NCBI RefSeq assembly: GCF_029395675.1
Contig: NZ_CP115184.1
Location: 124,001-188,000, forward strand
DNA length: 64,000 bases
Direction of reading: 5' to 3'
From: Janibacter cremeus
GTDB lineage: Bacteria; Actinomycetota; Actinomycetes; Actinomycetales; Dermatophilaceae
Shown in pieces: positions 31,659 through 40,297 of this stretch. Made by a program: the position numbers and the translations under genes. A model generated the notes under the pieces. The model made no database searches. It was not told the origin of the DNA and was given only the letters and a program-made list of their open reading frames with translations. Positions within the stretch are counted from its first letter, which is position 1, and the number at the start of each line of letters is the position of its first letter.

Positions 31659-32090
31659 ATGTCAACCCTGCAGGTCGTGGAGGTCCTCCTCCTTGCAGGG
31701 TGTCTGCTTCTCGCGCTGTGGCTCGTCGTGCTGTGGCTGCGCCGACGTGCGTTGGCCGCCCACGGACCCATGTGTCCCTGCGCCGTCCGGCTGCCCGGGT
31801 CGCCTCGTTGGCGGCTCGGGTTGCTGCGTATGGGGGTGCGTGACCTCGACTGGTTCAGCGTGGCCGGCCTGACGACGTCCCCCTCGATGTCGTGGGCGCG
31901 GGAGGGCATGGAGATCTCCACCCCTGCGCCGGAACCCGTCTCGCTCCCGGGGCTGGACACCGCGGTCGCGGTGACCCTGACGCGTGGCCGCGACCACCTC
32001 GCGGACCTCGCCGTCGAGCCGAAGATCTACCCGGCGGTGCGCTCGTGGCTCGAGTCCGCCCCACCGGGCCACAACGTCAACGTCACCTGA
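31659..32090 (+). CDS. DUF2550 family protein
   Basis: 143 residues: one N-terminal transmembrane helix (about 7-28, VEVLLLAGCLLLALWLVVLWL), then a cytoplasmic domain with MGVRDLDWFSVAGLTTSPSM and a basic-acidic C-terminus. DUF2550 next to atpC is a hallmark of actinobacterial genomes. The gene starts 7 nt after atpC, so it is in the same operon. Function unknown. Confidence 0.9.
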   Translation: MSTLQVVEVLLLAGCLLLALWLVVLWLRRRALAAHGPMCPCAVRLPGSPRWRLGLLRMGVRDLDWFSVAGLTTSPSMSWAREGMEISTPAPEPVSLPGLDTAVAVTLTRGRDHLADLAVEPKIYPAVRSWLESAPPGHNVNVT

Positions 32091-32105
32091 GGGCGAAGGG
32101 GGGAC

Positions 32106-32738
32106 TCACCCGCGCGTGCGACGCTGCGGGGCCTCCTCGCGGCCTCCGCCCGGTTGCCACAGCACGTCCCCGCCGATCGAGAGGTTGGCGATGCGGGCGA
32201 GGATGAAGAGCAGGTCGGACAACCGGTTGAGGTAGGTCGTCGTCAGCGGGCTCACGCCGCCGATCCCGCGCTCACCGGCCGTCTCGGTGCCGTACTCCTC
32301 GCGGGCCGCCCAGGCCGAGCGCTCGGCCCGGCGGACCACCGTCGTCGCGTGGTGCAGGTGTGCCGATGCCGCGGTGCCGCCCGGGAGGATGAAGGAGCGC
32401 AGCGGCTCGACCTGCTCGAGGTAGTGGTCGCAGTCGGCCTCGAGCTCGTCGACCCACGCCTGCTTCACGCGCAGCGGCGGGTACTTCGGCTCCTCCTGCA
32501 GCGGCGTCGACAGGTCGGCGCCCAGGTCGAAGAGGTCGTTCTGCACCCGGGTGAGGGTCGTGACGACCTCCTCGGGCAGCCCGCCGGTCGCGATGGCCAC
32601 CCCGATGACCGCGTTGGCCTCGTTCGAGTCGGCGTAGGCCTGCAGGCGTGAGTCCGTCTTGCTCGTACGGCTGAAGTCCCCGAGCGCCGTCGTGCCCTCG
32701 TCGCCGGTGCGGGTGTAGATCTTCGTCAGGTTGACCAT
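32106..32738 (-). CDS. Cob(I)alamin adenosyltransferase, PduO type
   Basis: Transfers adenosyl from ATP to cob(I)alamin, making adenosylcobalamin. 210 residues. Diagnostic motifs TKIYTRTGDEGTT (ATP loop), RRAERSAW and YLNRLSDLLFILAR. ATG 32738 gives the usual short N-terminus MVNLTKIYTRTGDEG. It is convergent with the atpC-DUF2550 operon and near the B12-dependent mutase at 33401, whose cofactor it makes and may deliver. Confidence 0.95.
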   Translation of the reverse strand: MVNLTKIYTRTGDEGTTALGDFSRTSKTDSRLQAYADSNEANAVIGVAIATGGLPEEVVTTLTRVQNDLFDLGADLSTPLQEEPKYPPLRVKQAWVDELEADCDHYLEQVEPLRSFILPGGTAASAHLHHATTVVRRAERSAWAAREEYGTETAGERGIGGVSPLTTTYLNRLSDLLFILARIANLSIGGDVLWQPGGGREEAPQRRTRG

Positions 32739-32903
32739 GCCGCCATCGTCGCAGGTGCCCGCCCTGACCGTGCGGCGGCCGCGACCTGACCATCCGCAGG
32801 GAGTTGTGTGATCGCATCGTGACGGCAGGGTGCAACCGAAGAGGGGAGGCGCGCGTCACACTGGGTGACATCGGTTGGCAGCAGGGGAAAGCAGGTGACC
32901 GGA

Positions 32904-33257
32904 ATGAGCGCACTGACCGCGCTGACGCCAGTGGGTGGCGACGGGGCCACCCGCGTCCGGGTGGGCGTGCCCTTCGACATCCGCCACAGTGCCGACCTGC
33001 GGCAGGAGCTCGTGGGCGTGCTGCGTGAGGGCAGCGGCCAGGTCCTCGTGGACATCTCGGAGTCGACGGTCGTCGACCAGGCGGGCTTCGCCACCCTGCT
33101 CGGGGCGCACGCCCGCGCCGCACGGGCGGGACGGCGGCTGCGCTTCACCGGTGCCGACGAGCGCACCACCCGGCTGCTGCGCCGGGCGGGACTGGTCCGC
33201 CTCCTCCACGACGTGGAGCAGGTGCAGCGGCCGCGCCGCCGCTCCGTGGCCGGCTGA
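32904..33257 (+). CDS. STAS domain protein (anti-sigma antagonist-like)
   Basis: 117 residues from ATG 32904; GTG 32895 and an upstream in-frame start at 32865 are alternatives. A single STAS domain: VRVGVPFDIRHSADLRQEL, VLVDISESTVVDQAGFATLLGAHARAARAGRRLRF. The phosphorylatable serine of SpoIIAA-type proteins (DSSG) is here VVDQAG, without Ser/Thr, so classical kinase control looks unlikely. No anti-sigma kinase gene lies beside it. A basic C-terminal tail (RPRRRSVAG) ends the protein. Confidence 0.78.
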   Translation: MSALTALTPVGGDGATRVRVGVPFDIRHSADLRQELVGVLREGSGQVLVDISESTVVDQAGFATLLGAHARAARAGRRLRFTGADERTTRLLRRAGLVRLLHDVEQVQRPRRRSVAG

Positions 33258-33400
33258 CCCCCCCACCGCCGGGTGGAGGTGGACGCGCGGACGAATCCCG
33301 GGCGAGCCGGCATCCGTTCGTGACGAGCCACTCTCGACTGTGGCGACCTTCACCGTGGCCGACCCTGTGACCCCGGGCCGCGCGACGGTACCTTGCCACC

Positions 33401-35488
33401 ATGGCCGAGAGCACCGATTCCCCCACTCCCGCCGCCGAGGCGGCGCGTCCCGAGCGTGACCGCCCCTGGGTGATGCGCACCTACGCCGGTCACTCCAGCG
33501 CCGCGGCGTCCAACGAGCTGTACCGCCGCAACCTGGCCAAGGGCCAGACCGGCCTCTCGGTCGCCTTCGACCTGCCGACGCAGACCGGGTACGACCCCGA
33601 CCACGTGCTCAGCCGCGGCGAGGTGGGCAAGGTCGGCGTGCCGATCAGCCACATCGGCGACATGCGCAAGCTCTTCGACCAGATCCCGCTCGGCGAGATG
33701 AACACGTCGATGACGATCAACGCCGTCGCGATGTACCTGCTGGCGATGTACCAGGTCGCCGCGGAGGAGCAGGCCGAGGCCGCCGGCCAGGACCCGGCCG
33801 AGGTCGTCGCCCGGCTCGGCGGCACGACGCAGAACGACATCATCAAGGAGTACCTCAGCCGCGGGACGCACGTCTTCCCGCCCGGTCCCTCGATGCGCCT
33901 GATCACCGACATGGTCACCTACACCGTCGGTGAGATCCCCAGGTGGAACCCGATCAACATCTGCAGCTACCACCTGCAGGAGGCCGGCGCGACGCCCGTG
34001 CAGGAGGTCGCCTACGCGATGTCCACGGCGATCGCCGTCCTCGACGCCGTCCGCGACTCCGGCCGGGTGCCGGAGGAGGAGTTCGGCAAGGTCGTCGCCC
34101 GCATCTCCTTCTTCGTCAACGCCGGTGTGCGCTTCGTCGAGGAGATGTGCAAGATGCGCGCCTTCGTCCAGCTGTGGGACGAGATCACCCGGGAGCGCTA
34201 CGGCGTCACCGACGCCAAGCAGCGCCGCTTCCGCTACGGCGTGCAGGTCAACAGCCTGGGCCTGACCGAGGCGCAGCCGGAGAACAACGTCCAGCGCATC
34301 GTGCTCGAGATGCTCGCCGTGACGCTGAGCAAGGACGCCCGCGCCCGCGCCGTGCAGCTGCCGGCGTGGAACGAGGCGCTCGGCCTGCCGCGTCCGTGGG
34401 ACCAGCAGTGGGCGCTGCGCCTGCAGCAGGTGCTGGCCTTCGAGTCCGACCTGCTCGAGTACGACGACCTCTTCGCCGGCTCCCCGGTCGTGGAGAAGAA
34501 GGTCGCCGAGATCGTCGAGGGCGCCAAGGCCGAGATCGAGCGCATCCAGCAGATGGGCGGCGCCGTCCCGGCCGTCGAGTCCGGGTACATGAAGTCGGCG
34601 CTCGTCGCCAGCCACGCCCTGCGGCGCCAGCGCATCGAGGCCGGCGAGGACATCGTCGTCGGGGTCAACAAGTTCGAGACGACCGAGCCCAACCCGCTGA
34701 CCGCCGACCTCGACACCGCGATCCAGACGGTCGACGAGGGCGTCGAGGAGGCCGCGATCGAGGCCATCCGCACCTGGCGCTCCGAGCGGGACGCCGACCC
34801 GGAGCGCGGTCCGCGTGCCGCGGCCTCCCTGGAGCGCCTGCGCGAGGTCGCCGGCACCGAGGAGAACCTCATGGAGGCCTCCCTCGAGTGCGCCCGCGCC
34901 GGCGTCACGGTCGGGGAGTGGGCCCAGGCGCTGCGCGAGGTCTTCGGTGAGTTCCGCGCCCCGACCGGTGTCTCCGGCTCGGTCGGTGTGGCCGACGGCG
35001 GCTCCGAGGAGCTGCAGTCGGTGCGCGATCGTGTCACCCGCACGGAGGAGGAGCTCGGCGAGAAGCTGCGCGTCCTCGTCGGCAAGCCCGGGCTCGACGG
35101 GCACTCCAACGGCGCCGAGCAGATCGCGGTACGGGCGCGTGACGCCGGCTTCGAGGTCATCTACCAGGGCATCCGGCTCACGCCCGACCAGGTCGTCTCC
35201 GCGGCCGTCGCCGAGGACGTGCACCTCGTCGGTGTCTCGATCCTCTCCGGCTCGCACATGGAGCTCGTCCCGGACGTGCTCGAGGGTCTGAGGGCCCAGG
35301 GCGCCGGTGACATCCCGGTCATCGTCGGCGGCATCATCCCCGAGTCCGACGCCCGGCGCCTGAAGGAGATGGGCGTGGCCGCGGTCTTCACCCCGAAGGA
35401 CTTCGGTCTCAACGAGATCATGGGACGCTTCGTCGACATCATCCGCGAGCAGCGCGGCCTGCCCGCGCACGAGACCGCCACGGCCTGA
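33401..35488 (+). CDS. ecm: Ethylmalonyl-CoA mutase (MeaA type)
   Basis: AdoCbl-dependent conversion of ethylmalonyl-CoA to methylsuccinyl-CoA, the defining mutase of the ethylmalonyl-CoA pathway. 695 residues, single chain. The TIM-barrel domain (about 20-540) opens DRPWVMRTYAGHSSA and has FDLPTQTGYDPD, MNTSMTINA, GTTQNDIIKEYLSRGTHVFPP. The B12-binding Rossmann domain (about 555-690) has LVGKPGLDGHSNGAEQIA (DxHxxG with the lower-ligand His). The opening and the QTGYDPDH region match MeaA proteins of Streptomyces, not methylmalonyl-CoA mutase (about 730 aa, two subunits). The crotonyl-CoA carboxylase/reductase gene at 42058 supports this. Confidence 0.9.
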   Translation: MAESTDSPTPAAEAARPERDRPWVMRTYAGHSSAAASNELYRRNLAKGQTGLSVAFDLPTQTGYDPDHVLSRGEVGKVGVPISHIGDMRKLFDQIPLGEMNTSMTINAVAMYLLAMYQVAAEEQAEAAGQDPAEVVARLGGTTQNDIIKEYLSRGTHVFPPGPSMRLITDMVTYTVGEIPRWNPINICSYHLQEAGATPVQEVAYAMSTAIAVLDAVRDSGRVPEEEFGKVVARISFFVNAGVRFVEEMCKMRAFVQLWDEITRERYGVTDAKQRRFRYGVQVNSLGLTEAQPENNVQRIVLEMLAVTLSKDARARAVQLPAWNEALGLPRPWDQQWALRLQQVLAFESDLLEYDDLFAGSPVVEKKVAEIVEGAKAEIERIQQMGGAVPAVESGYMKSALVASHALRRQRIEAGEDIVVGVNKFETTEPNPLTADLDTAIQTVDEGVEEAAIEAIRTWRSERDADPERGPRAAASLERLREVAGTEENLMEASLECARAGVTVGEWAQALREVFGEFRAPTGVSGSVGVADGGSEELQSVRDRVTRTEEELGEKLRVLVGKPGLDGHSNGAEQIAVRARDAGFEVIYQGIRLTPDQVVSAAVAEDVHLVGVSILSGSHMELVPDVLEGLRAQGAGDIPVIVGGIIPESDARRLKEMGVAAVFTPKDFGLNEIMGRFVDIIREQRGLPAHETATA

Positions 35489-35494
35489 CCCCCC

Positions 35495-35570
35495 GGTGGT
35501 CGAGGTGTGTTCGCGCAGCGAGCGTCTCGACGTTCCCTGAGGAGCTTGCGCAGCAAGCGTCTCGAAGGGA
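35495..35570. repeat. Two tandem copies of a GAGG-TTGCGCAGCAAGCGTCTCGA type repeat
   Basis: Copy A (about 35499-35530) and copy B (about 35537-35565) share the pattern GAGG-n6-GCGCAGC-n-AGCGTCTCGA; copy B contains the hairpin GCTTGC-GCA-GCAAGC. This is the dispersed intergenic repeat familiar from Nocardioides/Intrasporangiaceae genomes. Confidence 0.7.
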
Positions 35571-35598
35571 TGGCTCGCGCCCCGCATACAGTGACCGG

Positions 35599-35922
35599 GT
35601 GACCATGCACTGTCCGGCGACGCTCCTGATCACCGCCACACCGGAGGGCGAAGGGGGCGTGCCCGCCCTCGTCGAGCGGCTCGCCGGTGAGTCGGTGCTG
35701 GCCGTGGTGACGACCCCGGGCGATGCCCGGGGCGCGGCGGTGGCCGCCGCGCTGGACGTGCCGCTGGAGCAGGAGCCCGGCCTGGGGGAGGGCACGCCCC
35801 CATCGGCCCTGCTCGGGGAGATCGCCGACCTGCACCGGGGTGAGACCGTGCTCGTGCTGAGCGGCGAGACCAGTGACCCGGCAGCCGCCATCACGCGGAT
35901 CGAGCTGGGCGAGGCGTTCTAG
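35599..35922 (+). CDS. Hypothetical protein (107 aa)
   Basis: Not recognised. GTG 35599 lies 6 nt after a TACAGT -10 box (35587-35592), suggesting a leaderless start; ATG 35605 is the alternative. The protein (ATLLITATPEGEGGVPALVERL, later ETVLVLSGETSDPAAAITRIELG) looks like a compact alpha/beta Rossmann-like half, acidic, with no cysteine except near the N-terminus. It has good actinobacterial codon use with third-position GC. The function cannot be inferred, and it is only 4 nt from the stop of the convergent SPFH gene. Confidence 0.6.
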   Translation: MTMHCPATLLITATPEGEGGVPALVERLAGESVLAVVTTPGDARGAAVAAALDVPLEQEPGLGEGTPPSALLGEIADLHRGETVLVLSGETSDPAAAITRIELGEAF

Positions 35923-35926
35923 GCGC

Positions 35927-36931
35927 TCACTCCCAGTCGTCGCGCTGGTGGCTGACAGGACGGGGGTGGTCGCCCTCGGCGTGCACCTCGTGCCCGTCGT
36001 CGGACCAGGCACCGTGGGCCATCGGCGGCCCGGCCGTCGGGCCACCTGCTGCCGGCCCATCCGTCGCCGGCGCACTCGTTGCCGGCGCACCCATCGCGGA
36101 ACCACCCGCTGCCGGTGAGGCGGTGCTCGTGGCCGGGGCGGCCCCCTTCGGCGTGCTGGGCTGGGCGCCCAGCCCGACGGCCGCGGCGTCGAAGAGGCGC
36201 AACAGCTCCATCGGCAGCGGGAAGACGACCGTCGAGTTCTGCTCCGCGCCCAGCTCGAGCATCGAGGAGAGGGTGCGCAGGTGCATCGCGGCCGGGTGCG
36301 CCTCCATGACCTCCGCGGCCTTGGCGAGGTTCTCGGCGGCCTCCTGCTCACCGATGGCGTGGATGACCTTCGCGCGGCGGTCGCGCTCGGACTCCGCCTG
36401 GCGGGCCATGGCACGGCGCATGCTCTCGGGGAGCAGCACGTCCTTGACCTCGACGATCGTGACCTTGATGCCCCACGGGTTGGTCACCTCGTCGATGATC
36501 TGCTGGAGCTTGGCGTTGATCTCCTCGCGCTTGGTCAGCAGGTCGTCGAGGCTGGTCTGGCCGATGATGCTGCGCAGGGTCGTCTGGGCCACCTGCTGGG
36601 TGCCGACCTGGTAGTTCTCGATGGCGAGCACCGCGCGGACCGGGTCGACGACGTTGTAGTAGGTCACCGCGTTGACCTGGACGGTGACGTTGTCCTTGGT
36701 GATCAGGTCCTGCGGGGGGACGTCGTAGGTGTGCGTGCGCAGGTCGATCCGGCGCACCTTGTCCACGATGGGCGCGACGATGATGACGCCCGGCCCCTTC
36801 GCCTGCTGGATGCGCCCGAGGCGGAAGACCACGGCCCGCTCGTACTCGGGGATGATCCTCACCGCCCGGGTGACGACGTAGACCACGGCCAGGGCCGCGA
36901 TCACCAGACCGATCAGGGTGGTGTCGATCAT
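35927..36931 (-). CDS. SPFH/stomatin-like (slipin) protein
   Basis: 334 residues from ATG 36931, overlapping the NfeD gene by ATGA. N-terminal membrane anchor (about 3-22), SPFH/PHB domain (about 25-190, EYERAVVFRLGRIQQAKGPGVIIVAPIVDKVRRIDLRTHTYDVP-type core), then a coiled coil (about 190-250, AMARQAESERDRRAKVIHAIGEQEAAENLAKAAEVM) and a Pro/Ala-rich low-complexity tail of about 70 residues. SPFH-NfeD pairs are a known module linked to membrane microdomains and membrane-protein quality control. The start upstream at 37048 is rejected. Confidence 0.92.
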   Translation of the reverse strand: MIDTTLIGLVIAALAVVYVVTRAVRIIPEYERAVVFRLGRIQQAKGPGVIIVAPIVDKVRRIDLRTHTYDVPPQDLITKDNVTVQVNAVTYYNVVDPVRAVLAIENYQVGTQQVAQTTLRSIIGQTSLDDLLTKREEINAKLQQIIDEVTNPWGIKVTIVEVKDVLLPESMRRAMARQAESERDRRAKVIHAIGEQEAAENLAKAAEVMEAHPAAMHLRTLSSMLELGAEQNSTVVFPLPMELLRLFDAAAVGLGAQPSTPKGAAPATSTASPAAGGSAMGAPATSAPATDGPAAGGPTAGPPMAHGAWSDDGHEVHAEGDHPRPVSHQRDDWE

Positions 36932-37344
36932 GACTCCTCCTTGCCTTGCGGTGACTCGAGGGGTTCGACGAGCAGCTCCAGGCGCTCCACGGCCGTGATG
37001 CGCACGTCCTCGCCGGCACGGAGGGGGACCTCGCTGCGCACCGTCCACCAGCTGCCCTCGACGAAGACCTGGCCGTGGGCGCCCTCAGCCGTACGCAGGG
37101 TGACGACCTGGCCGGGGAAGAGGTCGACCCCGGTGCTGCTCGAGGGGGAGCGTCCGTAGCGGCGCCACAGCAGCACGGTCAGCGCGAGGCCGATGGCCGC
37201 CACGACGAGCAGCGGCACCACCAGGCCCCAGAGCAGTCCCCAGCCGATCCCGAGCTCGTCGGCGACCCAGGACACCGCGTCACCGGGGTCCCCGTCCGGC
37301 ACGGCCGTCAGGGGCCCCGTCGGGTCGCTCCGCGTCCTCGTCAT
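36928..37344 (-). CDS. NfeD-like membrane protein (short form)
   Basis: 138 residues. A polar N-terminus of about 35 residues, one or two helices (about 38-62, WGLLWGLVVPLLVVAAIGLALTVLLW), then the NfeD OB-fold (about 78-130, GQVVTLRTAEGAHGQVFVEGSWWTVRSEVPLRAGEDVRITAVERLELLVEP pattern). No protease domain, so this is the 1b short type. It overlaps the SPFH gene and acts with it. The GGAGGG ribosome site precedes ATG 37344. Confidence 0.88.
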   Translation of the reverse strand: MTRTRSDPTGPLTAVPDGDPGDAVSWVADELGIGWGLLWGLVVPLLVVAAIGLALTVLLWRRYGRSPSSSTGVDLFPGQVVTLRTAEGAHGQVFVEGSWWTVRSEVPLRAGEDVRITAVERLELLVEPLESPQGKEES

Positions 37345-37418
37345 GCCGCCCTCCGCTGCTTCCCACCACAGTAGTGGTCGGAGGGGCACGAGGGACGGGG
37401 CTCGGGGCGGACGTCCGG

Positions 37419-37715
37419 TCAGCGGATGCGCGAACTCGCGTGCAACAACGCGACCATGTCGGTCGAGGACAACTCCGCCAGGCGCACCCGGATCCCGATC
37501 GACGTGTCGCCACGCGACAGCGCCTCGGCAGCCGGGTGCGCGGCGAGCAGGTCGTCGACGGTGTCCGGCGGAAACCGCAGCTGCAGCCATCCGTCCTTGG
37601 TGAGCGAGGCGAATCCCTTGCCGTCGACCGTGTAGGCGGTCATCCCGAAGTGCGTGCCCTCCTCGACGCCGGGAAGTCGGCACGCCGCACCGTGCAGCTC
37701 CTCCGCGGACGCCAT
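37419..37715 (-). CDS. MmcQ/YjbR family DNA-binding-fold protein
   Basis: 98 residues of the MmcQ/YjbR (DUF419, CyaY-like fold) family: LPGVEEGTHFGMTAYTVDGKGFASLTKDGWLQLRFPPDTVDDLLAAHP, then DMVALLHASSRI at the end. These small proteins are widespread and of unknown function; some were proposed to bind DNA. It starts 2 nt after the stop of the upstream minus-strand gene, so it belongs to the sigma-factor operon. Confidence 0.85.
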   Translation of the reverse strand: MASAEELHGAACRLPGVEEGTHFGMTAYTVDGKGFASLTKDGWLQLRFPPDTVDDLLAAHPAAEALSRGDTSIGIRVRLAELSSTDMVALLHASSRIR

Positions 37716-37717
37716 GC

Positions 37718-38320
37718 TCAGGCCCTCCCTCGCGGCGCGGCGAGGGACTGACGTCCGCTCAGCACGAGCAGGATCTCCGTGGCCGGGAGCCGGATCTCGG
37801 TGCCGTGGCCGATGGCGACATCGGCGTCGGTCGCCACGAGTCTGGTCCCGTCCAGATCGACGCCGAAGTGGCGCAGGGCCCGCGGACTCGCACCTGCGAG
37901 AACCAGCGCCACGCGGTCGACCGGCGGGCGCGGCAGCCCCAGGGGCTCGGTGATGTCCAGACCGTGGATCACGTCATGGCTCAGGGCGCCGGTCTCTCCG
38001 CCGCCCGGTGGTCGCCACGGGTGCCGGATGTTGTCCCTGAGCATCCCGAGCAGGTGGGCATCCCTCATCCGGGCGGTGGTCGCGTGCGCGTCGTGGTCCG
38101 CGTACCGGTCGAAGGAGAGCCGTGCCCTGACCATGCCGGTGAGGAAGTCCGGGAGCCGGGTGCGCATCGGCATGGTCATGTGGGCCAGCACCTCCCGCAC
38201 CCGCCAGCCGGCGCACAGGGATGGGTGACTCCACTGGTGCGGCTCGAGGCCCTCGAGCTCGGCGACCAGTCGGGCCCGCTCGGCCCAGGTGGCGCTGACG
38301 ACCGCGTCGTGTCCAGACAT
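37718..38320 (-). CDS. Maleylpyruvate isomerase (mycothiol-dependent) fold protein
   Basis: 200 residues of the DinB/MDMPI superfamily: N-terminal four-helix bundle WAERARLVAELEGLEPHQWSHPSLCAGWRVREVLAHMTMP with the metal-ligand histidine in VLAHM, and the later HDVIHGLDITEPLGLP. Mycothiol-dependent enzymes of this fold are typical of Actinobacteria, but the substrate is unknown. ATG 38320 has GAGAGGAAT upstream. It lies between the ECF sigma gene and the MmcQ gene, probably one operon, so it may be a target or partner of that sigma factor. Confidence 0.82.
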   Translation of the reverse strand: MSGHDAVVSATWAERARLVAELEGLEPHQWSHPSLCAGWRVREVLAHMTMPMRTRLPDFLTGMVRARLSFDRYADHDAHATTARMRDAHLLGMLRDNIRHPWRPPGGGETGALSHDVIHGLDITEPLGLPRPPVDRVALVLAGASPRALRHFGVDLDGTRLVATDADVAIGHGTEIRLPATEILLVLSGRQSLAAPRGRA

Positions 38321-38374
38321 GTCATTCCTCTCGTGGTGGGCTCTCACCACTGGTACGACGCGGACGTCCGAAAA

Positions 38375-39397
38375 TCATCGGTGCCGTGCGTCGGCACCGA
38401 GACGCGGCGGGAGGCCGAACTCCGCAAAGCGCTCCTGGCTGCCCAGGAAGGTCACGAGGTGGACGACCCGACCCTGCGCGATCTCGACCAGGAGCAGGGC
38501 GAACGGCTCGAGCCGACCGTCGCCGTCCGGCCGGTACTGCCCGAACCCGGGTGAGCCGTTGATCGCGGTGGGCAGCAGCCGGTCTCCGGCGCAGGCGTCG
38601 GCGTCCGACATCACGGCCGCGATCCGGTCCGCTCCGCGGAGCCACCACGCGAAGGGAGGCATGGAGGACATCGCGTCCTCGTGCAGGAGTGCAGTCAACG
38701 CGGGGACGTCGTGGGACTCGAAGGCCGCCACGTACCGGGAGAGGAGATCGACCTGGTCGGGATCGTGCGGGTCCAGCAGGTCGGTGGCGACCGGCGGGTC
38801 GTCGGCGAGCGCGGTCCGCGCCCTCTGCAGGGCGCTGTTCAGTGCGGCGACCGAGGTGTCCAGGATCTCGGCGCTCTCCCTGGCCGAGAAGGCGAGGACA
38901 TCACGCAGCACCAGTGCCGCCCGCTGACGTGGGGAGAGCCGTTGCAGGGCGGCGACGAACGCCAGGCGCACCGTCTCGCGGGTGATCACGCGGTCTGCGG
39001 GGTCCTGGACGCCGACGAGGCGCGAGTCGGGCATCGGCTCGACGAAGGACCCCGGCGGGAGCGGCGACCCGAGGTCGGCGGTGTCCGAGGCGGGACCCAG
39101 GTCGACGGACAGTGCCCGACGGCTGGCCCCGCGCAGCATGTCAAGGCAGACATTGGTGGCGATCGCGTGCAGCCAGGTGGTCAACCGTGCACGCTGCGGG
39201 TCGAAATCGCGCCACCGGCGGTAGGCGCGGATGAGTGTCTCCTGGACGGCATCGTCGGTGTCCGCCGCGGAACCGAGCAGGCGGTAGCAGTACCCGGTCA
39301 GCGGCACCCGGTGCGCCTCGAGCTCCTCGATCACGGGTCGACCGATCGCGTGGAGGAGACCTGTCCCGAGGCGGAGTCGGTCCGTCCCATGGCGCAC
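38375..39397 (-). CDS. ECF sigma factor with SnoaL-like C-terminal domain (SigG/ECF41-like)
   Basis: 340 residues. Sigma region 2 (about 28-100, LTGYCYRLLGSAADTDDAVQETLIRAYRRW, LTTWLHAIATNVCLDML), region 4 (about 160-215, LSPRQRAALVLRDVLAFSARESAEILDTSVAALNSALQRAR), then a SnoaL/NTF2-like domain (about 225-335, LLSRYVAAFESHDVPALTALLHEDAMSSMPPF). In such sigma factors the fused C-terminal domain replaces a separate anti-sigma factor. Start is GTG 39397 or GTG 39334. A TAGCAT box directly upstream of 39397 suggests that the downstream start or a very short leader is used. Likely autoregulated with the two genes after it. Confidence 0.88.
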   Translation of the reverse strand: MRHGTDRLRLGTGLLHAIGRPVIEELEAHRVPLTGYCYRLLGSAADTDDAVQETLIRAYRRWRDFDPQRARLTTWLHAIATNVCLDMLRGASRRALSVDLGPASDTADLGSPLPPGSFVEPMPDSRLVGVQDPADRVITRETVRLAFVAALQRLSPRQRAALVLRDVLAFSARESAEILDTSVAALNSALQRARTALADDPPVATDLLDPHDPDQVDLLSRYVAAFESHDVPALTALLHEDAMSSMPPFAWWLRGADRIAAVMSDADACAGDRLLPTAINGSPGFGQYRPDGDGRLEPFALLLVEIAQGRVVHLVTFLGSQERFAEFGLPPRLGADARHR

Positions 39398-39459
39398 ATG
39401 CTAGGGCCGCCGGTCATCGGGTGCAGGGCTCACACCCCCTCGGCCACGCCGGAGGAGAC

Positions 39460-40155
39460 CTAGAAGAGGCGGTGCATGCTCGTGTCGATGCCCTTGAGCT
39501 CGTCGTAGTCGAGGGTCACGCAGCGGATACCGCGGTCCTCGGCGAGCGTGCGCGCCTGGGGCTTGATCACCTGCGCGGCGAAGACCCCGGTGACCGGTCG
39601 CAGCTGCGGGTCACGGTTCATCAGCTCGAGATAGCGGGTGAGCTGCTCGACGCCGTCGATCTCGCCGCGGCGCTTGATCTCGACGGCGACGGAGACCCCC
39701 TTCGCGTCCTTGGCGAGGATGTCCACGGGACCGATCGCCGTCATGTACTCGCGACGCACGAGGGTGTAGCCGTCCCCGAGGGTGCCGATGTGCTCGGCGA
39801 GCAGCTTCTGCAGGTGGGCCTCGACGCCGTCCTTGACCAGCCCCGGGTCGACGCCGAGCTCGTGGGAGGAGTCGTGGTGGATCTCGTGCAGGCGTACCCG
39901 CAGCCGGTCCTCGGTCTTGGCGTGCTGCACGTTCCACACGGCGATCACACCCTCGGCGGCCTCGGTCTCGTCCGGCTCCACCTCGGCCATGGCGCACGGG
40001 GGAGCCATCCAGTTCAGTGGCTTGTACGAGCCACCGTCGCTGTGGATGAGCACCGAGCCGTCGGCCTTGACCATGAGCAGACGCGTCGCCAGGGGCAGGT
40101 GGGCGTTCAGCCGGCCCTCGTACTCGACACTGCAGTTCGCAATCACCACTCGCAC
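39460..40155 (-). CDS. nucS: Endonuclease NucS (EndoMS), mismatch-specific
   Basis: 231 residues from GTG 40155 (opening [20 protein letters not shown]). Cleaves both strands at G-T, G-G and T-T mismatches and provides actinobacterial mismatch repair in place of MutS/MutL, working with the beta clamp. The C-terminal nuclease core has [23 protein letters not shown] (catalytic D and ExK) and [12 protein letters not shown]. The C-terminal clamp-binding tail is expected at DTSMHRLF. The leaderless start is supported by TAGGGT 7 nt upstream. The frame extends further upstream, but without conservation. Confidence 0.95.
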   Translation of the reverse strand: MRVVIANCSVEYEGRLNAHLPLATRLLMVKADGSVLIHSDGGSYKPLNWMAPPCAMAEVEPDETEAAEGVIAVWNVQHAKTEDRLRVRLHEIHHDSSHELGVDPGLVKDGVEAHLQKLLAEHIGTLGDGYTLVRREYMTAIGPVDILAKDAKGVSVAVEIKRRGEIDGVEQLTRYLELMNRDPQLRPVTGVFAAQVIKPQARTLAEDRGIRCVTLDYDELKGIDTSMHRLF

Positions 40156-40162
40156 GAGCCAG

Positions 40163-40168
40163 ACCCTA
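40163..40168 (-). promoter_or_regulatory. -10 box (TAGGGT) of leaderless nucS
   Basis: On the minus strand TAGGGT is followed by 7 nt and then the GTG of nucS, with no ribosome site. Confidence 0.55.
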
Positions 40169-40297
40169 CGGCTCCGGCGGGCCGCGCCCAAGCGGGTCGG
40201 TCTGTGGACCCAGCACGGTATCGCGCGGATCACCTGTGCCCACTGTCACGCCGTCGGGCACTACCACGGGGTAGGCCCGGCTGGAACACTCCCAGAC

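Noticed and set aside
33401..35488. Methylmalonyl-CoA mutase
   Set aside because: Length, single-chain form and MeaA-like motifs, plus the ccr gene nearby, favour ethylmalonyl-CoA mutase; substrate still needs an assay.
37345..37418. Extending the NfeD-like gene upstream to 37683
   Set aside because: The upstream part is the shadow of the MmcQ gene; ATG 37344 has a proper ribosome site.
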